From NCBI RefSeq assembly GCF_007858365.1, contig NZ_VFIO01000010.1, positions 1 to 64,000 on the forward strand: 64,000 nucleotides of DNA, in the 5' to 3' direction. Below are positions 23,634 through 32,436 of this stretch, in pieces. A model generated the notes under the pieces. That model worked only from the letters and a program-made list of their open reading frames with translations. It was not told the origin of the DNA and ran no database searches. A program made the position numbers and the translations under genes. The DNA is from Pseudomonas saxonica. GTDB lineage: Bacteria > Pseudomonadota > Gammaproteobacteria > Pseudomonadales > Pseudomonadaceae. How positions within the stretch are numbered: the first letter of the stretch is position 1; every line of letters begins with the position of its first letter.

Positions 23634-26432
23634 TTAATAAGAAAAAGTGAGGTTCATGAATAGACCTTTGGCCCGTTCGGTTGCGCCGCCGCCAATGGGG
23701 TAGCGGTACTGCATCGACCAGTTCAAGGACGAGCGCGGAGCGTTGTAATGGTCTTCGCGGAACCAATAGCGCACGGCAATACCGGGGCCGACGCCCATTG
23801 ACCACGAGGTTGAGTCGTTGGTCAGGTTCCAGTTGCTGCTGACGTTGCTCAAATTGATTAATGGGTTATTGCCAAAGTCCAGGCCAGTCGCCTGATCTTT
23901 CTGCCAGATCCAGTCAACGGCGCCGACTAAATGCGGAAAGACCACCACATTGGGGCCTAACGCATCGAAGATATAACTGCGGCCGACACGCACTTCGGAG
24001 CTGGCGAACAGCTGCTTACGCTTGAGTTGCCCATCAGTCTTGGCCAGTTCCCGTGACCGGTTGCCAGCCGCATCCGTGTCATATGCGGTAAAAGTGGCGT
24101 CGTTGTCTTCCCAGGCGTAACCCAACTGGGCATAGCCATCCATGGTGAACCAGCTGTTTTCGTTTCGGCGCAGCTCGGTGCCTTTGTAAAAACCGTACGT
24201 GATGTAGGACAGCCAGCCCCCCGCATCGCTGTCTAGTTGATAGCGGGTCATCATGCCTCTGACGCCTTGGCGGCTGGCGTAAGGGTCGCTTACGGCATTT
24301 TGTATGGCGCACTGGTCATTACTGTCTGCCGGGTAGGCGTTGCCTTGACGGGTCGCCGAGCCCAGGAAGAACCTGCGCTCCAGACCAAAGGTCAGCCCGG
24401 TGTTGGCCAACATGTAGCGAACACCTAAGGATCCAATGGTGCTTGGGAAACCGGTGACCGAACTTGAGCTGTTGGTATCGTTACCATTGACGGGGTTGCT
24501 GGCACCGCTGCACGGATCGATAAAACCATCGGAGCGGAACTTGCTGCCTTCGTCATACAAGGTGTTGGTCAGGCGGCCGTAGACTTCAAGCATGCCGTTC
24601 TGATCATTGAATTGCGTCGGCCGCCAGTACAGTTCATTAGTGCTGAACACCGAGTCGCCCGCGGTGCTCAACCCCGCGCCGGTAGTGTTGGTAGTCGGTT
24701 GCGCGCCGCGAAAGCCCAGCGAGGATGTTGCGCCCCACTCACGGTCGAGCCCGGCAATTGCACCGCGGGTGTTGTAGCGTTGTTCATCATCCATTTCGAG
24801 CTGGTGGGCATCCGCCATGTCGATAGCTTTTTTGAGCTGCTTGACCGCCCCCGGACTGTCACCGAGCGCCGCTTGAGCGTAGGCCTGATTGAGGATGACC
24901 GTGGGCGGGGCATTGCCAGTGGCTTGCGCTGCACGAAAGTCTTGCAGGGCGAGGGCGGGCTGACGGCTCATTTGGCGCACATAACCGCGCTGGATCAACA
25001 GGTCAGCATCGTTTGGCGTCACCGCCAGCTGACGCGACAGTCGCTGTTCAGCCTCGGCAGTCTGCGCCGCATTGCCCGAGGCCAGCGAGGTGGTCAGCAA
25101 GCGCTGGTAATCGGCATTGTTGGGGTCTTGCTCGATGGCCAGTCGCGATTGCTTGATCGCTTCCTGGTAATCCTGGCGACCATACGCCGCGTAGGCTTCA
25201 GTGGCAGGGCCTTGCGGGCCGGTCACTGAGTCAGACGGCAGGAGTTCGCACTGGGTGCCATAGGGGGTGTCGGTGCAGGACTGCGCGGGTGCCGGGTACA
25301 GCGCGGTGGTCAATCGAGCAGGCGGCTTTTTGCCTTCCTCAAGCTGGTTGCGGCGCTTGATGGTCGCTTCATCAGTGGCATCCAGCGCCGCCAGCAGTTG
25401 TTCGGCACGGGCGGTGTCGCCCGCTGCCAGCGCGCCATCAATCGCGATCAGGCGCACGTTGCGGCGTTGATCATCGTCGAGCCAGTCCTGAGCGATGGCG
25501 GTGTCAAAGTCACCACGGGCGGCATCGGTTTTACCTTGAAGTTGCCGGACGTAGGCGCGCATCACCAGCATCACGGTGTTTTCGTCGTTCAGTTGCAGGC
25601 CCTCGTCAGCCGCCTGCTCTGCTTCGGCGTACTGATTGCTTTGCAGCAGGGCGGTTACCAGCAACAGACGCTGGCTGGTGACGTCCGGAGCCAGATCCAC
25701 GGCTTCACGAGCCAATTTGGCCGCTTCGGCGGGTTTATTGGTAATCAGGGCTTGATAGGCCTGCTGAGTCGGCCGTACCGCCAAGCTGCGCTTGAGCGTG
25801 GCGCGACGCGCTTCAACATCGGACTTGTTCGGTGGGTTCAAGGCAATGATCTGGTCGGCCGCCTGAACGGCTTCGGGCCATTTTTCCTGAGCCTGGAGCG
25901 CATCAAGCCAGAGCAACGCCCAAGGCCCTTGGCTGGTGTCGGCCCGGAAGGCTTGCTCACCGTATTGTTCGGCGGCAGGCATGTCCCCGGCGTTGTAGGC
26001 GGTATAGCCTTTGGTGGCCAACGGGAAACCTTTGTTGTAGGCCGCTGAAGTCCCTTTGCCCGCGCCGCCTGCATTGGCCGGTTGTTGCAAGTTCTTCACG
26101 GTGTTGCGCAACGCCGGGTCATTAACTCCGCGTTTGATGGCCGCTTCTCCGAATTGGCGCGCCTCGCCAAGACGCCCCAACTTTTGCAGGGTATAGATTT
26201 TCAGCAAGTTAAGACGCACCACATCAGGCCGTAGTTGCAAGGCGACGTTGACCTGCTTTAGCGCATCACGGTAGCGACCTGACTGATAGCTCTTGTAGGC
26301 CATGTCCGCCTGCTGCCAGGCGGCGCCTTCGAGCGGCGCTTCATTAGCCGCCGCCATTACTGTCGGTGCCAGTAGGCCAGTGCCACAGAACAAAGCTGCG
26401 GTGAGTAATAGCAAACGGGAATGAGGGATCAT
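23634..26432 (-). CDS. nfrA: NfrA-type outer-membrane polysaccharide exporter (TPR plus beta-barrel)
   Basis: This 932-residue exported protein has a signal peptide (to about 28), then two long TPR arrays (about 40-400 and 410-590), with repeated A-E-A-A and A-L-x-D-F-x-x-A patterns. A C-terminal barrel (about 600-932) ends in MNLTFSY with the aromatic last residue expected for Bam recognition. The layout matches E. coli NfrA, the N4-phage receptor and glycan exporter, and resembles BcsC. Its ATG overlaps the TGA of the NfrB-like gene by 4 bp. It should pass the polymer made by NfrB through periplasm and outer membrane. Confidence 0.88.
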   Translation of the reverse strand: MIPHSRLLLLTAALFCGTGLLAPTVMAAANEAPLEGAAWQQADMAYKSYQSGRYRDALKQVNVALQLRPDVVRLNLLKIYTLQKLGRLGEARQFGEAAIKRGVNDPALRNTVKNLQQPANAGGAGKGTSAAYNKGFPLATKGYTAYNAGDMPAAEQYGEQAFRADTSQGPWALLWLDALQAQEKWPEAVQAADQIIALNPPNKSDVEARRATLKRSLAVRPTQQAYQALITNKPAEAAKLAREAVDLAPDVTSQRLLLVTALLQSNQYAEAEQAADEGLQLNDENTVMLVMRAYVRQLQGKTDAARGDFDTAIAQDWLDDDQRRNVRLIAIDGALAAGDTARAEQLLAALDATDEATIKRRNQLEEGKKPPARLTTALYPAPAQSCTDTPYGTQCELLPSDSVTGPQGPATEAYAAYGRQDYQEAIKQSRLAIEQDPNNADYQRLLTTSLASGNAAQTAEAEQRLSRQLAVTPNDADLLIQRGYVRQMSRQPALALQDFRAAQATGNAPPTVILNQAYAQAALGDSPGAVKQLKKAIDMADAHQLEMDDEQRYNTRGAIAGLDREWGATSSLGFRGAQPTTNTTGAGLSTAGDSVFSTNELYWRPTQFNDQNGMLEVYGRLTNTLYDEGSKFRSDGFIDPCSGASNPVNGNDTNSSSSVTGFPSTIGSLGVRYMLANTGLTFGLERRFFLGSATRQGNAYPADSNDQCAIQNAVSDPYASRQGVRGMMTRYQLDSDAGGWLSYITYGFYKGTELRRNENSWFTMDGYAQLGYAWEDNDATFTAYDTDAAGNRSRELAKTDGQLKRKQLFASSEVRVGRSYIFDALGPNVVVFPHLVGAVDWIWQKDQATGLDFGNNPLINLSNVSSNWNLTNDSTSWSMGVGPGIAVRYWFREDHYNAPRSSLNWSMQYRYPIGGGATERAKGLFMNLTFSY

Positions 26433-28135
26433 GTCAGCTCAACTTTTTGCGCAGTGGGGCCCGAGGCCTGGGAGTCGTCATTGTTAGTGTTCTGGAACGA
26501 GATCGCTTCATCCAGGGTGTCCTGATCGAGATAGCCAAGCTCCAGCAGGATTTCACCCAAGGGGCGATGTTCTTTCTCTTGCAGCGTCAGCGCATGCTCC
26601 AGTTTGGTGGAGTCGATAGCACGCCATGACACCAACAGATCACCCAGGCGCTGACGTTGCTGGATGAGCTGATCGCCAGACGGGAAGTCATGCATGGTCT
26701 TATCCCACACCAGACGCTTGCCGGTGATCAGGTAGCCCAGATACTGGCGCCAGGCCCGTGCGGCGGCCATGGCATTGATGAGATTGCCGATGATCATTCG
26801 GGGAACTGACAGCACAGCGTGTTCCCAGCCATAGAGGTTGCCGACGAAGTACACTCGTTGCACAACCCGCAAGCCCAGAAGGATGCTGTTGATCCACATT
26901 AGTTGAAGCAGTCCGCTGCTGGGGCTCAGTGCCGACGGGAAGTAGGTGGTCCACCAACCCATCGAGGTGATCAGGATGATCAGTAAAAACTGAGCCAGCA
27001 GCACATAAGCAATGATGGCGATAAACGACGTCACCAGTCCTTTACGGTCTCGATAGAGCAAGTATTTGTCGATCAGCGAACCGGCCCAGCCCACCTGGCT
27101 CCAGCCTTGCAAGCCGATGCCCAGCGTCCACCGGGCTTTCTGACGGTAGGCGGTGCGAAACGTGTCAGGGAAATACTCGCGTATGCCCAACGGCATGCGC
27201 ACCGGCACCATTTTCACCGGGCCTAACCCGAACCAGGAATTGCGTTTAGCGATGTAGTCGACTGGGAAGGTGCCGAAAATCTGCTTCATGCCCCGTCGGG
27301 CCAACCGCGCACCGATGTCGTAGTCTTCGGTCAGGGTGTCGGTGTTGAACGGTTGGTTATTGGTTTCTGCTGACAGCTCCAGCAAGGAGCGACGGGAGAA
27401 ACAGGTACCTACCCCCGCGGACGGCACTTGGCTGGACAAGCTTTCGCGCACGACCAGATCCTTGGTATGCCATTCGGCAAACTCATCCATGTAGGTCCCG
27501 GCGACCAGCTCATACCACTCGCGCTCAAGGGAGGAGACCGGCAGCTGAATAAAGTCGATGCGCGGCAGCAGGTAGTTGAAGTAGTGCAGTTCCAGTTGAT
27601 GGAGCACATCTTCACTGTCGTGCAGGATGACACCGGCATAGGGAACAGGCTGGTGTTCATCGTGTTTGAAAATGGCTTGGATAATCCAGTTCAGGCAGTC
27701 TGCCTTGCAGGTGGGGCCATCGTGGGGCACTTCAACGCGAATCAGTTGTTTATAGCGCCGACGCATACGCTCCACTTCATCAATGGTTCGTGCGTCGTTG
27801 CAGTAAGTGCCGACGAAGATGGAGTAATTTTGGTACTCCAGTGTGCCGACCATGTTTTCGAGCATGGGGGCAATCACGTCATATTCCAGCCACGCCGGAA
27901 TCATGATCGCCAGGGGTTGCTCAGGTTTGGCCCGCAGTTGCTCTGCCGTGAGTTTTTTGCCTTTGAAGCGCTTATTGATCGTAAGCGCACGGTAGACACG
28001 TCGTACCCAATACCAGGCATCGATGAACAGGTCATCAATGCTGGACAGCATGATCAGGATGCCGACCACCACTGTCGCAATCTCTAGGTAGTGATAGTAG
28101 TCAGCCAACAGATAGGGCCAGTAGAGCGACGACAT
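26429..28135 (-). CDS. nfrB: NfrB-type glycosyltransferase with C-terminal MshEN c-di-GMP domain
   Basis: This 568-residue processive GT2 enzyme begins with a membrane segment near residues 10-30. Catalytic motifs follow: PAWLEYDVI, an Asp cluster in HDSEDVLH, TLTEDYDIG and RQKARW (the QxxRW-equivalent). Three or four further membrane helices lie between about 310 and 460. Residues 496-548 form a perfect MshEN tandem: two 24-residue motifs, RLGDLL...Q and PLGEIL...Q, separated by five residues (EKEHR). MshEN binds c-di-GMP, as in E. coli NfrB. The enzyme probably polymerises a ManNAc-type sugar from the WecB product when c-di-GMP is high. Confidence 0.9.
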   Translation of the reverse strand: MSSLYWPYLLADYYHYLEIATVVVGILIMLSSIDDLFIDAWYWVRRVYRALTINKRFKGKKLTAEQLRAKPEQPLAIMIPAWLEYDVIAPMLENMVGTLEYQNYSIFVGTYCNDARTIDEVERMRRRYKQLIRVEVPHDGPTCKADCLNWIIQAIFKHDEHQPVPYAGVILHDSEDVLHQLELHYFNYLLPRIDFIQLPVSSLEREWYELVAGTYMDEFAEWHTKDLVVRESLSSQVPSAGVGTCFSRRSLLELSAETNNQPFNTDTLTEDYDIGARLARRGMKQIFGTFPVDYIAKRNSWFGLGPVKMVPVRMPLGIREYFPDTFRTAYRQKARWTLGIGLQGWSQVGWAGSLIDKYLLYRDRKGLVTSFIAIIAYVLLAQFLLIILITSMGWWTTYFPSALSPSSGLLQLMWINSILLGLRVVQRVYFVGNLYGWEHAVLSVPRMIIGNLINAMAAARAWRQYLGYLITGKRLVWDKTMHDFPSGDQLIQQRQRLGDLLVSWRAIDSTKLEHALTLQEKEHRPLGEILLELGYLDQDTLDEAISFQNTNNDDSQASGPTAQKVELT

Positions 28136-28166
28136 GGACTGCTCCCGCTTTTATAAGGTAATGGAT

Positions 28167-30365
28167 TTAGTTCTTTTTGTGACGACGTGCCAGCATTGCC
28201 AGGACGACCATCAAGACCAGAAACCCACCCAGGAGCGGCAGCCCCCATGACAGATATTTACGCCACTGGTGCATCGGCGACTCATTGAGGCGCAGAGCCT
28301 GGCTCAACTCAGGATCGGAAGTGTCAACCCAGGTGAGCGGACCTTCTTTGCCCAGCACCACAGCGTTGCCACGATTGAGCACAAACGGGCCGGGTGTGGT
28401 CAATGCAGCGTCGCCCAGCGGGTACCAGATCACACCTTGCTGATTGTTGGATTGCGCCACCGAAGCTGCGCTCAGAGGTTGCGGGCCTGTCAGATCGAGC
28501 GTAGTCGTGTCGCCATTGGTGGCTTGCAGGCTTTTGCCGTCTTTGACTTCGATCAGCGGTTTGGCGCCGTCTAAAGGAACACCCACGGACAGGAACGGTT
28601 TGGTGGGTTTGAACGACTGGCCGCTGTCGGCCAATACCAGCTCGGCGTTCAGGGGCGAAATCGAGGCAGCGCTGGACAAACGAATGATCTGGCGCAAAGA
28701 CTCGGCAGGGTGATCCAGCGCGTCTTTAGGTGCGATGACCTGAGCCGGACCGGCCAGCAGCGGCAACAGCCCTACGAAAGTGCCATCAGGCTCGGCATTG
28801 GAGGTGCGTAAAAAGCTCGTCGGCAGCACGTTGACCGGGTAACCCTGAGGGATTTCGAAGCAGTTCGGTGATACCGGCTGACGCTGGAAGCGAACTTTCA
28901 GGACGTTTGTGACACCCAGGGCATAGCCAGGTACACGTGCGACTATTTGTTCAGGCTCACCATCGGCGTTCAATTGCTTGGCGCCCAACAGCGTATCGTT
29001 CCACAGTACGGTGGCGACAGGGCGAGTGCTTGAGGCACCCGGAGCCGCCGACACGTCAATGACCACTTCGCCAGGCATCCGGCCATCAACGGCGACGGCA
29101 CTCAGCGGGAACACGGCTGTCCAGTCGCCACGACTGACCACATCAAACGCGCTGGTCGAGCCACCCAGTCTGGCGATACGTACGGTTTGATTAGGCCCCA
29201 TGCTGTGGTCGGACAGTTGAGTGATGGTGGCTTGAGGGGAGACCAGCACTTCACGCCATTGCGACTCGAACAGACCGCCCGCCTTGGCACCGGCATCCGG
29301 TGCCACGCTGATGACATTCTTGTAGCCCAGATTGGCGAGCTGGATTTGCTGGCTGCCCGGCACTTTCTGGCTGAGCGTGGCGTGGCTGGCGCGCCATTGC
29401 TGCAGCTCTTTAGCGGCATCGCTGTCGGTTTGCAGTTGTGCTTGCAGTGCATCCAGTGCGGCATTTATTTGTCCGACCAACGCCGTGTCAGCGATTGCCA
29501 GATCAGCTTGGGTTGCCGGCGCACCGAGCACCAGCAATGCGCCTATTTCAGCGGCATTGCCCAGGGTATGTTGACCTTTGCCCGTGAGGGCTGAGAACGG
29601 TGCCACATTGGCCAGTGCGCCAGGCACGTTCACGGCGTCCAGTGAAACCACATCACCCACGGCCGGAAAGGTGTGAATCTGCGCACGTTTAGCTGCACGC
29701 TCAAGGTTGACGCCCAAGCGCCACGCACTGTCGAAGCTCTGCTGATCGAGCTTGCCCGATGCAATCATGATCACCGGTTTTGCCGGCAGGGTGCGCCAGG
29801 CATCAGCCAGAGAGGTCAGCGATTTGAGTGAATAGCGATACGTCAGAGCGGTTTCGGGCAACACCGTAAGAATGTTTGCGCTCTGTTGAGTCGGATCGCA
29901 GATTTTCTGGCCGGTAGGTGAACTCCAGTTAAGGGTGAAATCGACCCAACCCTCGTCTCGACGGCGCGCCTCAACGGGCAGCACCTCATTGAGTGTCCCT
30001 TCGTGCTCAGTCTTTTTCTGGGCATACACCGGGCGGCTATCCACCGATATAGTCAGGGCCGCAGGCGGCTCTTCACCCTTGATAAAGTCGCCCTGTATGT
30101 TGATCGATGCTTTGTCCAGCATCACACCCTTGGGCACAGGCAAATAGAAAGACTGCACGTTATCGGCATTTTGCAGCACGACCGGGTTGGTGATGCCGAC
30201 ATCCGCCAGAGAAATGCTTCGCTCGACCCAATCATTTTGTGTCAGGGCATGCAGGGCTTCGCTGCCAGGCGAGGCCATGGCGTAAAGAGGAATGGCCAAA
30301 GGTGTGACAAGCACAACCTGGGTGATTACAGTCAAGTATTGCCGGGATTTCTTGAAATTATTCAT
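28167..30365 (-). CDS. BcsB-like periplasmic subunit of the NfrAB polysaccharide synthase
   Basis: The product has 732 residues: a signal peptide (about 1-31), a long periplasmic part of alternating beta-domains, and a single C-terminal membrane helix (SWGLPLLGGFLVLMVVLAML) with a basic tail RRHKKN. This matches the BcsB family (cellulose synthase regulatory subunit, about 750 residues) and E. coli YbcH in the nfr locus. It would guide the nascent chain from the NfrB-like synthase to NfrA. It starts the nfr operon: nfrB follows after 31 bp, and a 467-bp AT-rich region precedes it. Confidence 0.85.
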   Translation of the reverse strand: MNNFKKSRQYLTVITQVVLVTPLAIPLYAMASPGSEALHALTQNDWVERSISLADVGITNPVVLQNADNVQSFYLPVPKGVMLDKASINIQGDFIKGEEPPAALTISVDSRPVYAQKKTEHEGTLNEVLPVEARRRDEGWVDFTLNWSSPTGQKICDPTQQSANILTVLPETALTYRYSLKSLTSLADAWRTLPAKPVIMIASGKLDQQSFDSAWRLGVNLERAAKRAQIHTFPAVGDVVSLDAVNVPGALANVAPFSALTGKGQHTLGNAAEIGALLVLGAPATQADLAIADTALVGQINAALDALQAQLQTDSDAAKELQQWRASHATLSQKVPGSQQIQLANLGYKNVISVAPDAGAKAGGLFESQWREVLVSPQATITQLSDHSMGPNQTVRIARLGGSTSAFDVVSRGDWTAVFPLSAVAVDGRMPGEVVIDVSAAPGASSTRPVATVLWNDTLLGAKQLNADGEPEQIVARVPGYALGVTNVLKVRFQRQPVSPNCFEIPQGYPVNVLPTSFLRTSNAEPDGTFVGLLPLLAGPAQVIAPKDALDHPAESLRQIIRLSSAASISPLNAELVLADSGQSFKPTKPFLSVGVPLDGAKPLIEVKDGKSLQATNGDTTTLDLTGPQPLSAASVAQSNNQQGVIWYPLGDAALTTPGPFVLNRGNAVVLGKEGPLTWVDTSDPELSQALRLNESPMHQWRKYLSWGLPLLGGFLVLMVVLAMLARRHKKN

Positions 30366-30832
30366 GCGTATTTTTCGGCCACATCTAAAAGTTAGAAGTT
30401 ACAACTGCGCCGAGAAGTCCTGACTAAAGAGTGCCAGGGCAATAACAGAGCACAGTCGCCATACAAGAACTCATTGACGGTACCCAGTTTCAGGTAAAGG
30501 CTGACCGAAAAGTCATTGACTTGACCCGACATGAGTTCAAACAAAAAAGGACGTTACTGTCTGTCTGGTAATCACCTAGTGAGTCTCCTTGTTTACGCTT
30601 TGGATCCATCCTGTAAAGGTGTTATGAGAGTGTGGTGTCTCAATCTTAGCTGTCAATATTCTGAATAGAATTTATATTTATGTATCAGGCATGAGCCGTT
30701 AGCCTTTTTTTTGACGCTAAAATTCCGAGTCAATGGCTGACTAAGTTTTTTAGCTCCAGCAGACACTGTTCAATGCGTCTGACTACGCTACCGCGCAAAT
30801 ATTCATACGTATTTAAGGTGCAGGAGTGGCAT
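30366..30832. other. Intergenic region upstream of the nfr-type operon
   Basis: No gene is seen. The stretch is AT-rich (ATATTTATGT, TTTATATTTATG) compared with its neighbours and lies between wecB and the BcsB-like gene, both on the minus strand. It probably holds the main promoter of the exopolysaccharide operon. I could not fix -10/-35 boxes or an operator with confidence. Confidence 0.5.
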
Positions 30833-31972
30833 TTAGCAGGGCGGGTTGAATGCGTGGAATTCACGCCCGGTCAGCGCGGCAATGATTCGTTCGCTGGCAT
30901 GCCCGTCGCCATACGGGTTAACACTGCGTGCCACCCGTTGATAATGATCGGGATCATCCAGAAAAGCCTTCACGGCGCTGACGATGCGCAATGGTTGTGT
31001 GCCCACCAATGTGACCGTGCCAGCCATCAATGCTTCCGGCCGTTCAGTGGTTTCGCGCATCACCAGCACAGGTTTACCCAAGTGCGGGGCTTCTTCCTGA
31101 ACACCGCCCGAGTCGGTGAGAATCAGGTAACTGCTGCGCATGAGCCACACAAAGTCCAGATAATCCACGGGTTCAATGAGGTGGATATTGGCCATATCCG
31201 AGAGGCGGGGTAATACCACGTCGCGCACCTGAGGATTCAAGTGCACGGGGTAGACGATCTGTACATCTTCACGCCGGCCGATCATGGCCAGCGCTTCGCA
31301 AATTTGCAAAAAGCCGTCGCCAAAATTCTCGCGGCGATGGCCTGTGACCAAAATCAGGCGACGCGTCGGGTCTATCCATGAATAACGAGCGGCAAGTGTG
31401 GCTTTGAGTTCGGGCGTGTGATCGATTTTGCTCAAGGTCATTTCAAGCGAGTCGATGACGGTGTTACCGGTGACGTAGATTTGCCCGTGAAGATTCTCTT
31501 GCAGCAAATTTGCTCGAGAAGTGAGCGTTGGGGCGAAGAGCCATTTACCCATGACATCGACGACGCGTCGGTTCATTTCTTCGGGAAACGGCTGAGTCAG
31601 GTCACCGGTACGCAAGCCCGCTTCTACGTGGCCGATTGCGATACGGCGATGGAATGCAGCCAGGCTGCAGGCGGTGGCTGTCGAGGTGTCACCGTGAACC
31701 AGTACGCAGTCTGGTTTTACCTCTTCGAGCAAAGCATCGACGCGGGTCATAAGCCGTGCAAACAAGCCATTCAATGTTTGCCCCGGCAGCATCACGTCTA
31801 GGTCGTGATCAGCATTGATATCAAAGAGTTGTAACACTTGGTCGAGCATGTGCCGATGTTGGCCGGTCGTGCAGACAATGCTTTCAATACCCTCGACCCG
31901 CGCAAGTGCATGCACGAGGGGAGCCATTTTAATGCCTTCAGGGCGAGTACCAAACAACGACAAAACTCTCAT
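30833..31972 (-). CDS. wecB: UDP-N-acetylglucosamine 2-epimerase (non-hydrolysing)
   Basis: The 379-residue protein begins MRVLSLFGTRPEGIKMAPLV, almost the same as E. coli WecB. It has the active-site segments VHGDTSTA, GHVEAGLRTGDL, PFPEEMNRR and TGHRRENFG, and the UDP-binding LTDSGGVQEEAP. It interconverts UDP-GlcNAc and UDP-ManNAc in the cytosol. Its place 467 bp upstream of the nfr-type operon on the same strand suggests that it supplies UDP-ManNAc for that polymer; E. coli NfrAB glycan also needs WecB. The length is normal. Confidence 0.93.
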   Translation of the reverse strand: MRVLSLFGTRPEGIKMAPLVHALARVEGIESIVCTTGQHRHMLDQVLQLFDINADHDLDVMLPGQTLNGLFARLMTRVDALLEEVKPDCVLVHGDTSTATACSLAAFHRRIAIGHVEAGLRTGDLTQPFPEEMNRRVVDVMGKWLFAPTLTSRANLLQENLHGQIYVTGNTVIDSLEMTLSKIDHTPELKATLAARYSWIDPTRRLILVTGHRRENFGDGFLQICEALAMIGRREDVQIVYPVHLNPQVRDVVLPRLSDMANIHLIEPVDYLDFVWLMRSSYLILTDSGGVQEEAPHLGKPVLVMRETTERPEALMAGTVTLVGTQPLRIVSAVKAFLDDPDHYQRVARSVNPYGDGHASERIIAALTGREFHAFNPPC

Positions 31973-32436
31973 ATCTCAGTATTCCTGACTGATTCATGGC
32001 TTTTACACACATTATGATACGTTCCTGATGAGGCGCTAGCCCTTTGACTGAATATGAATCTTGGTAAAACCATTCAGTTGAGTTAATTGATTGAGCGATC
32101 AAAGTTAATTTTTATAGTGTGCAAAGAGTGTTCCTGTCTCTTGTGACTTAACTGCATTCTATTCAGACTAGTGCGTAGGCATAAGATTCATAAGGGTTTT
32201 TACGGATGTTGTCGCGGGAGTGAGTTTTTTTTCGCCACGCATTACCCCCGTGGCCGGACTCGGCGGCTACGGTTTTTAAGGTTTCGACACCATTCAATAC
32301 GATGGAAATTGTTATAAAAGGTCAGGAAAGTTTTGATAAACGGTGCTGTATTAAACGCCCGATCATTCACGGCAAGCCTGCCACACAGGCGCAGTCCCGC
32401 AGGGCAAAGCGGGCATGCAGCGTCTGCAGGGTCGAC
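31973..32436. other. Intergenic region between bamA-like gene and wecB
   Basis: No gene is seen. The part near wecB is AT-rich (TTAATTGATTGAG, TTTTTATAGTGTGC) and probably contains its promoter. The part near the bamA-like stop is GC-richer. No clear terminator with a T tract was found. Confidence 0.45.

Noticed and set aside
24612..25229. Open frame of 205 codons antisense to the nfrA-like gene
   Set aside because: It lies wholly inside the TPR-coding region on the other strand and has no start signal or domain.
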